Origin: Rothia sp. (in: high G+C Gram-positive bacteria)
GTDB lineage: Bacteria > Actinomycetota > Actinomycetes > Actinomycetales > Micrococcaceae
Reading direction: 5' to 3'
Length of the DNA stretch: 64,000 nt
NCBI GenBank assembly: GCA_030524105.1
Contig: JAUNHE010000004.1
Coordinates: 81,394-145,393, forward strand
Part shown: positions 28,802 through 38,680 of the stretch, piece after piece
Numbering within the stretch: the stretch's first letter is position 1
Layout of the letters: each line of letters opens with the position of its first letter
The notes under the pieces: model-generated
Database searches by the model: none
Told to the model about the DNA's origin: nothing
Seen by the model: the letters and a program-made list of their open reading frames with translations, nothing else
Made by a program: the position numbers and the translations under genes

Positions 28802-30430
28802 CTAACCGATGGTTTCCTGGGATACTTCTGAGTCCGAAACCGGCTTGTGTTCCTCGTGCCCAGCCTCAACAAGATGGCTGGTTCCCTCAGAACGGAAGTC
28901 ACGCTTAACTGCTTCCACACCGGCTTTCAGCTCGGCAACATAGTCGTCTTCCAGTTTGCCCGTCTCGGCAATACTGGTTAGCACACTACTGTTGCGGCGA
29001 AGGTAATCAATGTATTCCTTCTCAAAGCGAAGAACGTCCGAAACCTCTAGGTCGTCAAGGTAACCCTTGGTGCCGGCCCAGATGGAGGCAACCTGTTCTT
29101 CCATGGCATAGGGTGTGTACTGCGGCTGACGCAAGAGTTCGGTCAGGCGGGCACCGCGAGTCAGCTGCTGTTTAGAGGCGTCATCTAGGTCGGAAGCAAA
29201 CATGGCAAAGGCTTCCATAGCCCTAAACTGGGCCAGATCCAGCTTGAGGGTGCCGGAGACCTTCTTCATTGCCTTAGTCTGAGCTGCACCACCCACACGG
29301 GAAACCGAAACACCAACATCAACAGCCGGACGCTGGTTGGCATTAAAGAGATCTGACTGCAAGAAGATCTGACCATCGGTAATAGAAATAACGTTGGTCG
29401 GAATGAAGGCAGAAACGTCATTGGCCTTGGTCTCAATAATGGGGAAGCCGGTCATGGAACCAGCACCGAGTTCATCAGAGAGTTTAGCGCAACGCTCCAA
29501 AAGGCGGGAGTGTAGGTAAAAAACATCGCCGGGGTAGGCTTCACGTCCTGGAGGCCGACGCAGCAAAAGAGAAACTGCACGGTAGGCTTCAGCCTGCTTG
29601 GAGAGATCATCAAAGATAATCAGAACATGCTTACCACCGTACATCCAGTGCTGGCCAATAGCAGAGCCAGTATAGGGTGCCAGGTATTTAAAACCGGCTG
29701 CGTCGGAGGCCGGTGCAGCCACAATAGTGGTGTATTCTAGGGCACCGTTTGTCTCCAGGGTATGGCGCACGGCAGCAATAGTAGAGGCCTTCTGGCCAAC
29801 AGCAACGTAGATACAACGTACCTGCTTGCTGGGGTCTCCCGAAGCCCAGTTAGCCTTCTGGTTCAAAATGGTGTCCACCGCAATAGCCGTTTTACCGGTC
29901 TGACGGTCTCCAATAATGAGCTGACGCTGGCCACGGCCAATCGGAATCATAGCGTCAATAGCTTTTAGGCCAGTTTGCAGCGGCTCATGCACCGACTTAC
30001 GCATGGTTACCCCGGGAGCCTGCAACTCTAGGGCACGTCTACCCTCAGTTGCGCTGATTGGGCCCAGATCGTCGATGGGGTTACCCAGCGGGTCAACAAC
30101 CCGGCCCAGGTAGCCCTCACCAACGGGTACGGAAAGAACCTCGCCAGTGCGGTGTACCTGCTGGCCTTCTTCAATGCCCGAAAAATCACCGAGAATGATT
30201 GCACCAATTTCGCGGGTGTCAAGGTTCTGAGCCAGGCCTAAAGTACCGTCTTCAAAACGAAGCAACTCATTAGCCATAACAGAGGGAAGGCCCTCGACGC
30301 GGGCAATACCGTCTGATGCAGACGCTACCCGACCCACCTCTACTCGTTCTGCTGTGCCGGGTTCGTAGGATGCGGCGAATTCCTTCAGCGCATGACGAAC
30401 CTCATCGGCATTGATGGTCAAATCGGCCAT
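28802..30430 (-). CDS. atpA: ATP synthase F1 alpha subunit
   Basis: The 542-residue non-catalytic nucleotide-binding F1 subunit. The P-loop [13 protein letters not shown] lies near residues 169-181, [15 protein letters not shown] near 260-275, and the arginine-finger region [16 protein letters not shown] near 375-390. The C-terminus has the actinobacterial acidic/His-rich tail. GCAGGGA precedes the ATG. Confidence 0.97.
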   Translation of the reverse strand: MADLTINADEVRHALKEFAASYEPGTAERVEVGRVASASDGIARVEGLPSVMANELLRFEDGTLGLAQNLDTREIGAIILGDFSGIEEGQQVHRTGEVLSVPVGEGYLGRVVDPLGNPIDDLGPISATEGRRALELQAPGVTMRKSVHEPLQTGLKAIDAMIPIGRGQRQLIIGDRQTGKTAIAVDTILNQKANWASGDPSKQVRCIYVAVGQKASTIAAVRHTLETNGALEYTTIVAAPASDAAGFKYLAPYTGSAIGQHWMYGGKHVLIIFDDLSKQAEAYRAVSLLLRRPPGREAYPGDVFYLHSRLLERCAKLSDELGAGSMTGFPIIETKANDVSAFIPTNVISITDGQIFLQSDLFNANQRPAVDVGVSVSRVGGAAQTKAMKKVSGTLKLDLAQFRAMEAFAMFASDLDDASKQQLTRGARLTELLRQPQYTPYAMEEQVASIWAGTKGYLDDLEVSDVLRFEKEYIDYLRRNSSVLTSIAETGKLEDDYVAELKAGVEAVKRDFRSEGTSHLVEAGHEEHKPVSDSEVSQETIG

Positions 30431-30497
30431 CTTGTGTCCCTGCTCTCCTTATATACGGCCTGCCCTCTGGCTTAGAGAACCAGACCAAACTTGCTTA

Positions 30498-30547
30498 TAC
30501 GGTTTCGTTCCCGTCCACAACCTGCTGTGTACGGGAACGGGGCCGTA
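30498..30547 (-). other. Long intra-operon hairpin between atpH and atpA
   Basis: TACGG (30498-30502) and CGTTCCCGT (30506-30514) pair with ACGGGAACG (30531-30539) and CCGTA (30543-30547), separated by a 3x3 internal bulge. This makes a two-part stem of 14 bp in the 159-bp gap upstream of atpA. No T-run follows on the minus strand. It may be an RNA processing or stabilising element adjusting the level of atpA relative to upstream genes; this is inference. Confidence 0.5.
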
Positions 30548-30589
30548 CACCTGTATCTGCTAAATCACCGTTTACCGGCATTGTCCTAG

Positions 30590-31402
30590 CTATGCGATGG
30601 ATCGGTTCAAATCAGCTATACGAGTTTGAACGCTTGCGTCCATTATTTCGTCGCCGACTTGAACACGCAGACCACCAATTAATGAAGGATCAACGGTGAT
30701 ATCTAGCTTAAGTTCCCTGCCGTAGGCCTTGGATAGGCCTGCACGAAGCTGCTCAATATGTGCTTCGGTCAAGGCACGAGCGGTCGTGACGCGGGCAATG
30801 GAACGGTTCTGACGCTTGACGATAATTTCAACAAATGAATCTGCTAGCCGTGCCGGTGTTAAGCCACGGGGGGCCTGGCTAACTCGTTCAATCAGCAGGC
30901 GGCCCTCTGGGCTACTTGGTTGGCCAGCAAGAACTAAAGCTAGCTTCTTTTTTGCCTGCGCGCTGGCCCGATCATCGGTTAAGGCAATCTGGGCCTGAGC
31001 TGAGGAATTAACGGAGTTAACAAAGGTAAGTAACTCGTTAATAACAGTTTCTAAGCCGGCGATACCAGCGCGAGATTCTGCAGAAACAGCAAGCGCAACA
31101 ACAGCAGCTGTTTCTAGAGCATCAGCTAGGTCTCGCTCTGCCGACCAACGAGCAGCTGCCGCTGCACTGACAACATTGGTTGTAGACTCTAAGATTTTGC
31201 CACCAAAAAGAGCTCGGACAATACCTTCCCGAGCCTGTTCGGGCCGGGCTGGGTCAGTCAAAGCACGGCGCAGGCCGCCGTCTGCATCAAGGACGTCGAC
31301 GACGGCAAATAATTCGGTAGCTAGTCGGTCAGGGCTTACCGCAAGGTTAACGGAAAGAACCTGCTCCACCTTCTTCAGTGATTCAGTAGATACTCCTGCC
31401 AT
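30590..31402 (-). CDS. atpH: ATP synthase F1 delta subunit
   Basis: The 270-residue peripheral-stalk subunit joining F1 to the b subunit, in the long actinobacterial form with no b-fusion. N-terminal helices cover residues 1-120. The family C-terminal motif (ARVTTARALTEAHIEQL and DPSLIGGLRVQVGDEIMDAS) is near residues 203-260. Its ATG overlaps the atpF stop by one base (TAATG). Confidence 0.94.
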   Translation of the reverse strand: MAGVSTESLKKVEQVLSVNLAVSPDRLATELFAVVDVLDADGGLRRALTDPARPEQAREGIVRALFGGKILESTTNVVSAAAAARWSAERDLADALETAAVVALAVSAESRAGIAGLETVINELLTFVNSVNSSAQAQIALTDDRASAQAKKKLALVLAGQPSSPEGRLLIERVSQAPRGLTPARLADSFVEIIVKRQNRSIARVTTARALTEAHIEQLRAGLSKAYGRELKLDITVDPSLIGGLRVQVGDEIMDASVQTRIADLNRSIA

Positions 31403-31950
31403 TAGCGAGTAGCACCTTCATTCTGCTGCTCGGCCTGAAGGTCAGCAAGAAAACGATCTACCACACGAGCCGACCGCTCATCATCTTGGAGGGATTCGCC
31501 CACAATCTTACCGGCAAGCTCACTGGCCAAAGTTCCCACTTCTTGACGAAGCGAAACAAGGGCAGCTGTTCGTTCAGCTTGGATTGCTTTCTGGGCATTA
31601 TCGGTGATGCGCTGAGCTTCAGCCGTGGCTCGTTCCTTAAACTCTGCAAGGATTGCTTCTCCTTCAGAGTTGGCAGCTTCACGAATCTGCTGTGCTTCCA
31701 GCCGCGCCTGTTTGAGCTGCTGGTCGTACTCATCGCGGGCTGCGGCAGCTTCTGCCTGGGCTTTTTCAGCTTTTGCAAGACCGCCCTCAATCGCTTCCTT
31801 ACGCTCCTGATAGATCGTTTCGAACATCGGAATAACGTACTTGGTTACGATGAAGAGGAGGATCAGGAACCCAATGGCGGTAATGACTATTTCCCAGATA
31901 TTGGGGACAAGGGGGTTAGCGCCCTCCTCGGCAGCCATCAAAAGTGACAT
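31402..31950 (-). CDS. atpF: ATP synthase Fo b subunit
   Basis: The 182-residue peripheral stalk subunit. One N-terminal membrane segment (near residues 18-40) is followed by a long Ala/Glu/Lys/Arg coiled coil, as expected. KYVIPMFETIYQERKEAIEGGLAKAEKAQ begins the stalk (about residues 41-70). It lies 49 bases after atpE. Confidence 0.95.
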   Translation of the reverse strand: MSLLMAAEEGANPLVPNIWEIVITAIGFLILLFIVTKYVIPMFETIYQERKEAIEGGLAKAEKAQAEAAAARDEYDQQLKQARLEAQQIREAANSEGEAILAEFKERATAEAQRITDNAQKAIQAERTAALVSLRQEVGTLASELAGKIVGESLQDDERSARVVDRFLADLQAEQQNEGATR

Positions 31951-31999
31951 AGGGAAAATCCTGTTCTGTAGGTTTGGTCAAGGTGACTGGCGGTACGGC

Positions 32000-32215
32000 T
32001 TACAAGAAGGCCAGTACCAGGCCCAGAATGGCCAAAGCTTCAACCACAGCAAAACCCATGAAGAGCATAGGCTGCAGGGTGCGCTGAGATTCGGGCTGGC
32101 GAGCAACAGAGGTCATGTAAGCAGCAAAGATTAGACCTACGCCAATACCGCCGCCGATAGCAGCCAGGCCATAACCGATTGCGCTCAATGAGCCGTCGAC
32201 TACAACAGTTTCCAT
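32000..32215 (-). CDS. atpE: ATP synthase Fo c subunit
   Basis: A 71-residue proteolipid forming the proton-driven c-ring. Two membrane helices flank a polar loop (ARQPESQ near residues 38-44), and the ion-binding carboxylate is Glu59 in [13 protein letters not shown] 32215 is chosen over a longer in-frame start at 32323 because GAAAGGAAAACT precedes it and the length fits the family. The gly-rich first helix GGGIGVG is conserved. No Na+-type ligand set is evident. Confidence 0.96.
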   Translation of the reverse strand: METVVVDGSLSAIGYGLAAIGGGIGVGLIFAAYMTSVARQPESQRTLQPMLFMGFAVVEALAILGLVLAFL

Positions 32216-32334
32216 AGTTTTCCTTTCAACAGTGCCCGCCGGATAATGAACGAGCAGAGTTAGATTGTGTGCAATCACAACCCGCAAGCGCGGGTGGTTT
32301 TTTTCAACGCCTGATATTTTCAAGCGAGAAATCT

Positions 32335-33129
32335 TTAGTGGCCTTCAGAGACCGATCCCTGAATGTAGACAGCCAGGAGTAGGGCAAAGATGTAAGCCTG
32401 GATACACTGGATCATCAATTCCAGGAAGTAGAGGAAGAGACCCAGGGCTCCGGAAGCAATAGAAGTGACCGCGCCAAAGCCACCCACCTCAACAATCAGG
32501 TACTGAGTAAGAGAGGCGGCCACCATCATGGCCATGTGACCACCAAACATGGTGGCAAAAAGACGCAGAGCATGAGTTACCGGGCGAATGAGTAGATTAG
32601 AAAGAAATTCGATCGGCACCAGGATGACATAAAGAATAGCAGGCACACCCGGCGGCATCGTGAGGTCTTTAAAGAAGGGGCCAAAACCTTTACGTTTAAT
32701 ACCGACACCAACCCAGGTTAACCAGGCAATAGCGGCCAGTATATAGGCCGAACCGGGATGGGACATGGTGGGCAACTGTACCAGCGGAATGGATCCATAC
32801 AGGTTATTAATCAGAATAAAGAAAAATGCCGTAAAGAGCAGGGGCACAAAAGGTTTAAAATGGTGGGCCCCAATGAGCTGTTTACCTAAGGAGTTACGGA
32901 CAAAGCCATAGCCCATTTCGGCCAGGAACTGACCTTTGTCCGGAACCATAGCCCGCTTACGGCCAGCCCACAGGAAAAAAGCAGCAACAATAACAACGGA
33001 CAAGAGCACCAGCAGCATCTGCTTGCCAAACCCAAAAGAGCCGGCGGTAAAAATATCGGGGAGGTGCATCTCCTCCACCGTAGGAGCCTGATAAGCTCCA
33101 GCGGCGTTTAGTAGACCGTCTACGATCAA
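32335..33129 (-). CDS. atpB: ATP synthase Fo a subunit
   Basis: The 264-residue proton channel subunit, with about six membrane helices. The essential Arg lies in [15 protein letters not shown] near residues 187-201, and the upstream LSNLLIRP is typical. The start is TTG 33129 with AAGGA seven bases upstream. The gap to atpE is about 120 bp. Confidence 0.95.
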   Translation of the reverse strand: MIVDGLLNAAGAYQAPTVEEMHLPDIFTAGSFGFGKQMLLVLLSVVIVAAFFLWAGRKRAMVPDKGQFLAEMGYGFVRNSLGKQLIGAHHFKPFVPLLFTAFFFILINNLYGSIPLVQLPTMSHPGSAYILAAIAWLTWVGVGIKRKGFGPFFKDLTMPPGVPAILYVILVPIEFLSNLLIRPVTHALRLFATMFGGHMAMMVAASLTQYLIVEVGGFGAVTSIASGALGLFLYFLELMIQCIQAYIFALLLAVYIQGSVSEGH

Positions 33130-33210
33130 GGCAAGTCCTTTCTTGCTGCTTGCATCAGTTGCTTCTGCAACCCTAATGACATCAAGTACATACTGTGATT
33201 CGAAAGATCT

Positions 33211-33468
33211 TTACTTATTACTGTTTTGCATGTGGTAATAGACCAGGTAAAAACCTCCGCAGGCTCCCACGACCAGACCTAGCCAAACAATCCAGCTGGT
33301 TCCCAAAAGGCGATCCAGCCCATAGCCTACCAAACTCCAGATCACAATGCCGAGTATGACGTAGAGTAGGGTCATTAATGCACCGGCTAGTCCCCCGCCA
33401 GAAACGAGTTCACCAGCAGTACGCAAGGATTTATCACCCTGCCACCACTTGTCGCTTGACTTATTCAA
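33211..33468 (-). CDS. AtpZ/AtpI-like small membrane protein
   Basis: An 85-residue protein of the AtpZ-like group linked to Fo assembly or ion uptake, with two hydrophobic segments (near residues 25-48 and 55-75) and a charged N-terminus. TTG 33468 is chosen because AAGGAG lies 9 bases upstream; an in-frame TTG at 33516 would overlap the upstream gene. Family placement rests on position before atpB and the two-helix layout. Confidence 0.65.
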   Translation of the reverse strand: MNKSSDKWWQGDKSLRTAGELVSGGGLAGALMTLLYVILGIVIWSLVGYGLDRLLGTSWIVWLGLVVGACGGFYLVYYHMQNSNK

Positions 33469-33499
33469 GGCTGGATTCTCCTTGTGCCTTTGCCCAGTT

Positions 33500-33922
33500 C
33501 TAGTCGCTGTCGTCAAAATAAAGGATACGCATCTTCATAATTGCTGTCATGCTCAGCACAAGCCAGATAATAACGGTAGTAACCGCCCCCACCAGCAACC
33601 AGCCATGACGAACAAGAGCCGGTAAAGGCAGCAGCACAAGAACCACCATACCTAGCATTGCTTTAAGCAGGTAGGCAATAAGAAGTCGTCTGGCTACTTC
33701 CGTCATCGACTTTTTCTCAGCCCGTATTGCCACAAAAATATCAAGCATAAACCAGATATGAACCAGGCAAGACCCGGCTAAAAATCCGGCAGCACCCGGA
33801 ACTTTTGCAAACAATGCTCCCACAATAGTACCTGCTACAAGGGCATAAGGGGCCCTTTTACTCACCGAATTAAATATGCATTTAAAAGGCGAATTATTAC
33901 TGGCTCCTTTACCGCCTGGCAC
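33500..33922 (-). CDS. atpI: ATP synthase protein I-like membrane protein
   Basis: A 140-residue protein with four hydrophobic segments, located just upstream of atpZ-atpB as in many actinobacteria, where AtpI assists c-ring assembly. Sequence conservation in the family is low, so the call rests on topology and position. The GTG start at 33922 lies inside the 3' end of the wecA-like gene (14-base overlap). An alternative downstream start cannot be excluded, because AAAGGAG occurs a few codons in. Confidence 0.6.
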   Translation of the reverse strand: MPGGKGASNNSPFKCIFNSVSKRAPYALVAGTIVGALFAKVPGAAGFLAGSCLVHIWFMLDIFVAIRAEKKSMTEVARRLLIAYLLKAMLGMVVLVLLPLPALVRHGWLLVGAVTTVIIWLVLSMTAIMKMRILYFDDSD

Positions 33923-34931
33923 GCTTAACCTTAAGTAAGATACTGGGCAAGGCTAAGTAAGCAAGCAAAATAAGCAGCACAAGAATTCCAGCCCAAAGAG
34001 CATTTTGGGTCTCATAAGGCAAGGCACTAATAGTAATGAGGGAAATCAGTACACTAATAGCGGCCACCAGCAAGGCACTGGCGGTGTGCGAAAATCCCAA
34101 ATCCGTCAGCTGCTGGTAGATGTGGCTGCGGTGGGGCTTATACCACTGCTCCCCCTTAATAATGCGTCTCAAGAGGGTGAACCCGGTATCCACCAGGTAA
34201 ACCATCAGCGGAGAAAGAATGTACTCCACGTAGATGCCCGACAAGAAGGCACCCACGGCCATAGAGGCAGCAGCACCACCCAAAAAATAGGATCCCGCAT
34301 CCCCCAAAAAAACATTTTTGCCCGGCCTCACATTCCAGGGCAAAAAAGCAAGGTAGGCCAGGGCTAAACTGATGCCACCAACAACCAGCCAAGGCATAGC
34401 ATTAACCCAGCCTGCATAGGCATAGAAACTGCCCACCACCAAACCGTGCAGGCCGGAAATTCCGTTAATACCGTCCATAAAATTAACAACATTAATGTAG
34501 GCCGTGATAGCAAAAACACCCAGGGGAATCCACCAGGGCGAGGTCTGCAAATTAAAGCTAATAGCGGTTGTTACCCCAAAGGCCAGCAGCAGCTGCACAG
34601 CCAGCCTGACCTTAATAGAAACACCGCGAAAATCTTCCATCCAACCTAGGGCAGCGCTGCCGAGCATACCGCACAGTACAGCCAGGGCCACGGAGCGATC
34701 CGTGTGGATAATACCCAGCAGCAAGGCCAGCGCAAAGGCAAAACTAGCGGCACTGGCTGTAGCCAGGCCCATCCCACGAAAAGTAGGCTGGCTATGGGAG
34801 GAACGCTGAGTCGGTAGATCTACCAAATTCCAGCGATGCAGCAGGGGCCGAAGCGCAAAAGGAAGCAAAAAACCCAAAAGCCCGGCGGTAAGACCCGGCA
34901 GAACAAGAAGCTCTAAGATACCGAACCGCAT
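33909..34931 (-). CDS. wecA: Polyprenyl-phosphate GlcNAc-1-phosphate transferase, WecA/MraY family
   Basis: A 340-residue polytopic enzyme that transfers a sugar-1-phosphate onto polyprenyl phosphate at the cytoplasmic membrane face, starting lipid-linked glycan synthesis. Motifs in order: DLPTQRSSHSQPTFRGMGL near residues 38-56, GWMEDFRGVS near 97-106, NVVNFMDGINGISG near 145-158, FLGDAGSYFLGG near 206-217, and HRSHIYQQL near 267. WecA- and MraY-type members are hard to separate; no murein cluster is nearby, so WecA type is more likely. It overlaps the PglF-like stop by one base (TAATG) and runs into atpI. Confidence 0.88.
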   Translation of the reverse strand: MRFGILELLVLPGLTAGLLGFLLPFALRPLLHRWNLVDLPTQRSSHSQPTFRGMGLATASAASFAFALALLLGIIHTDRSVALAVLCGMLGSAALGWMEDFRGVSIKVRLAVQLLLAFGVTTAISFNLQTSPWWIPLGVFAITAYINVVNFMDGINGISGLHGLVVGSFYAYAGWVNAMPWLVVGGISLALAYLAFLPWNVRPGKNVFLGDAGSYFLGGAAASMAVGAFLSGIYVEYILSPLMVYLVDTGFTLLRRIIKGEQWYKPHRSHIYQQLTDLGFSHTASALLVAAISVLISLITISALPYETQNALWAGILVLLILLAYLALPSILLKVKRARR

Positions 34932-36784
34932 TATTGCTGCCCCCTATGCTCGGCCCGTTCATAACCGCGATGTTCCAAATAGTTCTGATGCCAACTGGCA
35001 TAGTCAAGATCGGCAGGGTCAAGGGCAGGGGTTTTAGCGTGCGAAATAAAATGGTTCTTCTGGCTACGCTCCATCACTTCATCTTTTCCAAAGAGCACTT
35101 CTTCAAGTTTTTCCCCAGGACGCATTTGCGTAATGCGGATATCTACATCGTACCTTTCATAGAGCCGGCGTAGATTCTCTGCCACATCATAAATTCGAAC
35201 AGGTTTACCCATATCAAGAACCAAAACGTCACCAGAGTTACCCAGGGCACCCGCCAGCATAACCAGCAAACAGGCATCCGGTATGAGCATAAAGAAACGG
35301 GTTGCATCCTGATGGGTGACCGTAATAGGGCCGCCGTCCTTAATCTGCCGCGTAAAAATAGGTTTAACCGAACCTCGGGAGCCAAACACATTACCAAACC
35401 GTACCGAAACATAGCGGCGCCCCGTCTGCTGGCCATACCAGCTACAGAGCATCTCTGCCGTACGTTTAGACTGGCCCAAAGCAGTTGTGGGATCAGCAGC
35501 CTTATCGGTTGAAATGTTAACAAAAACTTCAACATCAACCTCAGCTGAAGCTTCAAGCACATTTCTGGTCCCCAGGGAGTTAGTTTTCCAGGCTTCTTTA
35601 GGGTAGGCCTCCAAGGATGAGACATGTTTAAGGGCAGCAGCATGAAAAACAACCTGAGGGCGCCGCTCCTCAAAAATGGCCTGCAAGGCTTCCTGGTCCC
35701 TAATATCGGCCAAAATAATACAGTTATCGTCCAAGGCCGTACTGCCCAGCAAAGAATATTTGCTGTCCAGCAGCAGAGTCTCGTCCCGGTCAAGAAGCAT
35801 AAGTTCAGCCGGGTTATATTTAACAATCTGACGGCACAGCTCCGAACCGATGGATCCACCGGCACCGGTTACCAAAACCCGTTTACCGGCCAGATAAGAA
35901 CTAATATCCTCGTGGTTGATGTCATAGTCAATCTTACCGCGTACCCCTTCAAGGATCATCCGGTTAGCGTCCTCCGGCTCATCCCCCGCCCTGCCGGTAA
36001 GATCAGAAATCATACCCGTAATCTTATGAACCTCAACGTTTTGCTGCCGCATCTTGAGGCTTAAACGTTCAAAGGCTTTTTCATTGGGGTTACTCATGGC
36101 ATAAAAGACTTTTGAAACGTTAAGTCTTTTAGCTAGGGCAGGTAGATCATTCCCCCTGCCCATCACGTTTACCGAATGGATTCTGGCATTACGTAAGGCT
36201 GGATCATCATCAACAATAGCAACTGGCCGGTACTTAGATTCTGGATCCGACATCAGCGAAGAAATCAGGGACCGCCCCACAAACCCACCGCCATACACAA
36301 TAACCGGCTCGCTCAGAATTAAATCTGGCCGGTTATTAATATCCTCAATGATTCTTTTGGCATAGCGCATAATCATCATGGCCATAACGGCAAAGGGGAA
36401 GGCGATAATAACAACCGAGCGGGGAACCTCAATATGCCAGGCAAAAAGGAGCAAGGCCCCTTGGATCAGAATAACGTCCAGAACAACTACGGGAAAAAGA
36501 ACCTTACCTTCAGGAAAAGAACCGTAAGAATACCGCCCCCGGTAAAGCCCCACCGCAAAACCCAGCCCCAGCTGCAAGGCAATAGCCATCAGCGCAACAA
36601 TAGTAAAACCTAAGGGATTAATGCGGTCGACATCGCCATAGCGCAGCATAAAACCAATTGGTAGGGCAATCAGCCAGGCCAAAGAATCCAGGCACATCTG
36701 AACAAAGCGCCACCAGGGTTTACGTTCATTAGTATTTTGAACAACAATGGGGATGCTTTGGCTAACGGGGGAATTCGACACCAA
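34931..36784 (-). CDS. NDP-sugar 4,6-dehydratase/epimerase, PglF/CapD/WbpM-like
   Basis: A 617-residue membrane-bound nucleotide-sugar dehydratase. Four N-terminal hydrophobic segments are followed by a degenerate Rossmann domain (VIVYGGGFVGRSL near residues 164-176) and the catalytic SDR domain (VLVTGAGGSIGSELCR near 298-313). ISTDKAADPTTALGQSKR near 411-428 and AEMLCSWY complete the active-site region. Family members make UDP-4-keto-6-deoxy-GlcNAc, precursor of bacillosamine or QuiNAc. With the WecA-like and glycosyltransferase genes it predicts a cell-surface glycan or glycoprotein linker. Confidence 0.88.
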   Translation of the reverse strand: MVSNSPVSQSIPIVVQNTNERKPWWRFVQMCLDSLAWLIALPIGFMLRYGDVDRINPLGFTIVALMAIALQLGLGFAVGLYRGRYSYGSFPEGKVLFPVVVLDVILIQGALLLFAWHIEVPRSVVIIAFPFAVMAMMIMRYAKRIIEDINNRPDLILSEPVIVYGGGFVGRSLISSLMSDPESKYRPVAIVDDDPALRNARIHSVNVMGRGNDLPALAKRLNVSKVFYAMSNPNEKAFERLSLKMRQQNVEVHKITGMISDLTGRAGDEPEDANRMILEGVRGKIDYDINHEDISSYLAGKRVLVTGAGGSIGSELCRQIVKYNPAELMLLDRDETLLLDSKYSLLGSTALDDNCIILADIRDQEALQAIFEERRPQVVFHAAALKHVSSLEAYPKEAWKTNSLGTRNVLEASAEVDVEVFVNISTDKAADPTTALGQSKRTAEMLCSWYGQQTGRRYVSVRFGNVFGSRGSVKPIFTRQIKDGGPITVTHQDATRFFMLIPDACLLVMLAGALGNSGDVLVLDMGKPVRIYDVAENLRRLYERYDVDIRITQMRPGEKLEEVLFGKDEVMERSQKNHFISHAKTPALDPADLDYASWHQNYLEHRGYERAEHRGQQ

Positions 36785-38680
36785 CTATTTTCCTTTCGCC
36801 GCTACCGAATGAGTCGAGCTCTGAAAAGGCTGCTTTCTAGCCCCAATTAAAAACCGAAAAGATTTCTGCCGCAGCGGCTGTGGAACAGCCCGGTAGAGGC
36901 AGCGTAAGCCCAGGTTATAGGCCAGCTGGACCGCGCCAAATGCCTGGCCCCGGTAGAGGCAGCCTTGTAGCTGTAGGTCTTTTTTAAAGGCAGCCCAACC
37001 GCCCCGCCTACTGTAAACACCGGCACCCGTTCGATACTTAACCAGAGGTTCAGGCAGATTCCTAAAGCTAAAACCGGCCTGGGCCATCCTGGTCCATAAC
37101 CAGTAGTCCTCCGCACCGGGAACTTCCTCGTAGCCCCCGACAGCCTGGACAGCTGACTTCTTAAAAACAACCGTGGGATGAAAAATAGGGTTACGCGCTG
37201 CCAGGACCTTTTTAATAGCTGCATCCCCTTCAAGGGGGTGGCGGGTAGCTTCGATTCGGCTGTCCCCTTCGTCCACTTCGTACATAGCGGCTCCCAAAAC
37301 TGCCAGCTCACTGCCGGCCAGGATCCCTACTTGGCTGGCAAAACGCTCCGGCAAGGAAATATCGTCGGCATCGGCCCGGGCCACTATGTTATGCCGGCAG
37401 GCAGCCAGTCCATGATTGAGAGCTTGAGCTAAACCAAGGTTTTGCTCCAAAGTTACCAGCGTCAGCTCTATCTGCGACTGCTGAGCCAGCCGCTGCTGCC
37501 AGTCGCTAATCACCCGCTCAAGTTCAGCACCCAGCGGCCCGTCCTTAACCAGCACCAGCTGCTGGGGCGCCCGGGTCTGCTCCAGGGTGTTAGAGGCTAA
37601 AGCCCGCTGTAAAAATTCTGGCTGATCCTGACTATAAACACTCATCAAAACGGAAAATTCAGGATCCTGCTGGCCGGCTTGAGCTGCTAGGCTCTGGGCC
37701 AGCTGCTCACTTTCTAAACTGTAGACGCCCTGCAAGACGGCGGTATTAGAGCGCGGTGGCCGCAGAGCATGACGCAGCCCGCGGCCCAGGTAAGCAAGGT
37801 AGGTTTTTTTGTCCCGGGTGCGCAAGAGGGTGCTGGCCCAGAGCCTGGCAGTGGAGCCACCGTAGAGCAATTTTTCCAAGGGGGAAAGACTTCTACGGCG
37901 AAAGAAAACCCAAAGTTTATTACGAACATCGTAGTAAAAACGTGGCCCCGGGTTGGCATCGGTTGTACCAAAAGTTTTTGTGTGATGAATGGCCACAGAT
38001 TCCGGGCAGGCAAGGCCATCTCGACCGTAGGCAAGGCGGGTGGAATACTCAAAATCATCGTTCCAAATAAAGAAATCCGCTAAAGGCAGGCCAACCCGGC
38101 GCATCACAGCCGCGTCCATCAGCAAGGAAACAAAAGAAGCAGAACGAACCGGCCTAGCGCCTACCGCTCGGGCCCGCTGGTGACGGCGGGCACCGGCAGC
38201 AAACATGGTACGCATGGTGTTCATGGGGTGATCACGGCCGTCCTCCCACACCACCCTGGAGGCGACAAAGGCCGGCGCCTGCGCCCCGGACAGGCTATAG
38301 CGCTGCCAGGCAGTGTAACTGGCCGCCAGGGTCTTGTGGGTTGGCTCTGTATCGTCGTCCATGACCCAGACTAGATCTGCCTGCCAGCCATAGAGAGCCC
38401 GGTCTATTCCAACGGTGAAGCCGCCGGCACCGCCCAGATTTTTTGTCAGATTAATAATCTCAAGTTCTAGTGGGTAATCCAGCTGAGCCAGGTAATCTGC
38501 CGTGCCATCATCAGAGGCATTGTTGACAACAATAACCCGGTGCGGAACCATCTGCCCAGAGGCAATACCCGCTAGGGTCAGCTTAAGCAGGTCTTGGCGG
38601 TTGTAGGTTACAACAACCGCAATAATGCAATGTTCGGCAAGGCTTGGCCCGGAAGGAGACAAGGAAGAATCGCTGGTCAT
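36785..38680 (-). CDS. Two-domain glycosyltransferase (GT2 plus GT2)
   Basis: A 631-residue fusion of two family-2-like glycosyltransferase modules. The N-terminal module opens with VAVVVTYNRQDLLKLTL-like sequence, then VVNNASDDGTADYL, LVWVMDDDTEP and FIWNDDFEYSTRLAY, resembling actinobacterial galactofuranosyl/rhamnosyl transferases (GlfT1-like). The second opens with SVLMSVYSQDQPEFL near residue 336, then NLGLAQALNHGL, IVARADADDISLPERF (DAD) and GAEDYWLWTRMA. ATG 38680 is chosen; an in-frame TTG at 38695 has AAAGGA too close. It abuts the PglF-like gene and suggests one polypeptide adding two sugars. Confidence 0.85.
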   Translation of the reverse strand: MTSDSSLSPSGPSLAEHCIIAVVVTYNRQDLLKLTLAGIASGQMVPHRVIVVNNASDDGTADYLAQLDYPLELEIINLTKNLGGAGGFTVGIDRALYGWQADLVWVMDDDTEPTHKTLAASYTAWQRYSLSGAQAPAFVASRVVWEDGRDHPMNTMRTMFAAGARRHQRARAVGARPVRSASFVSLLMDAAVMRRVGLPLADFFIWNDDFEYSTRLAYGRDGLACPESVAIHHTKTFGTTDANPGPRFYYDVRNKLWVFFRRRSLSPLEKLLYGGSTARLWASTLLRTRDKKTYLAYLGRGLRHALRPPRSNTAVLQGVYSLESEQLAQSLAAQAGQQDPEFSVLMSVYSQDQPEFLQRALASNTLEQTRAPQQLVLVKDGPLGAELERVISDWQQRLAQQSQIELTLVTLEQNLGLAQALNHGLAACRHNIVARADADDISLPERFASQVGILAGSELAVLGAAMYEVDEGDSRIEATRHPLEGDAAIKKVLAARNPIFHPTVVFKKSAVQAVGGYEEVPGAEDYWLWTRMAQAGFSFRNLPEPLVKYRTGAGVYSRRGGWAAFKKDLQLQGCLYRGQAFGAVQLAYNLGLRCLYRAVPQPLRQKSFRFLIGARKQPFQSSTHSVAAKGK

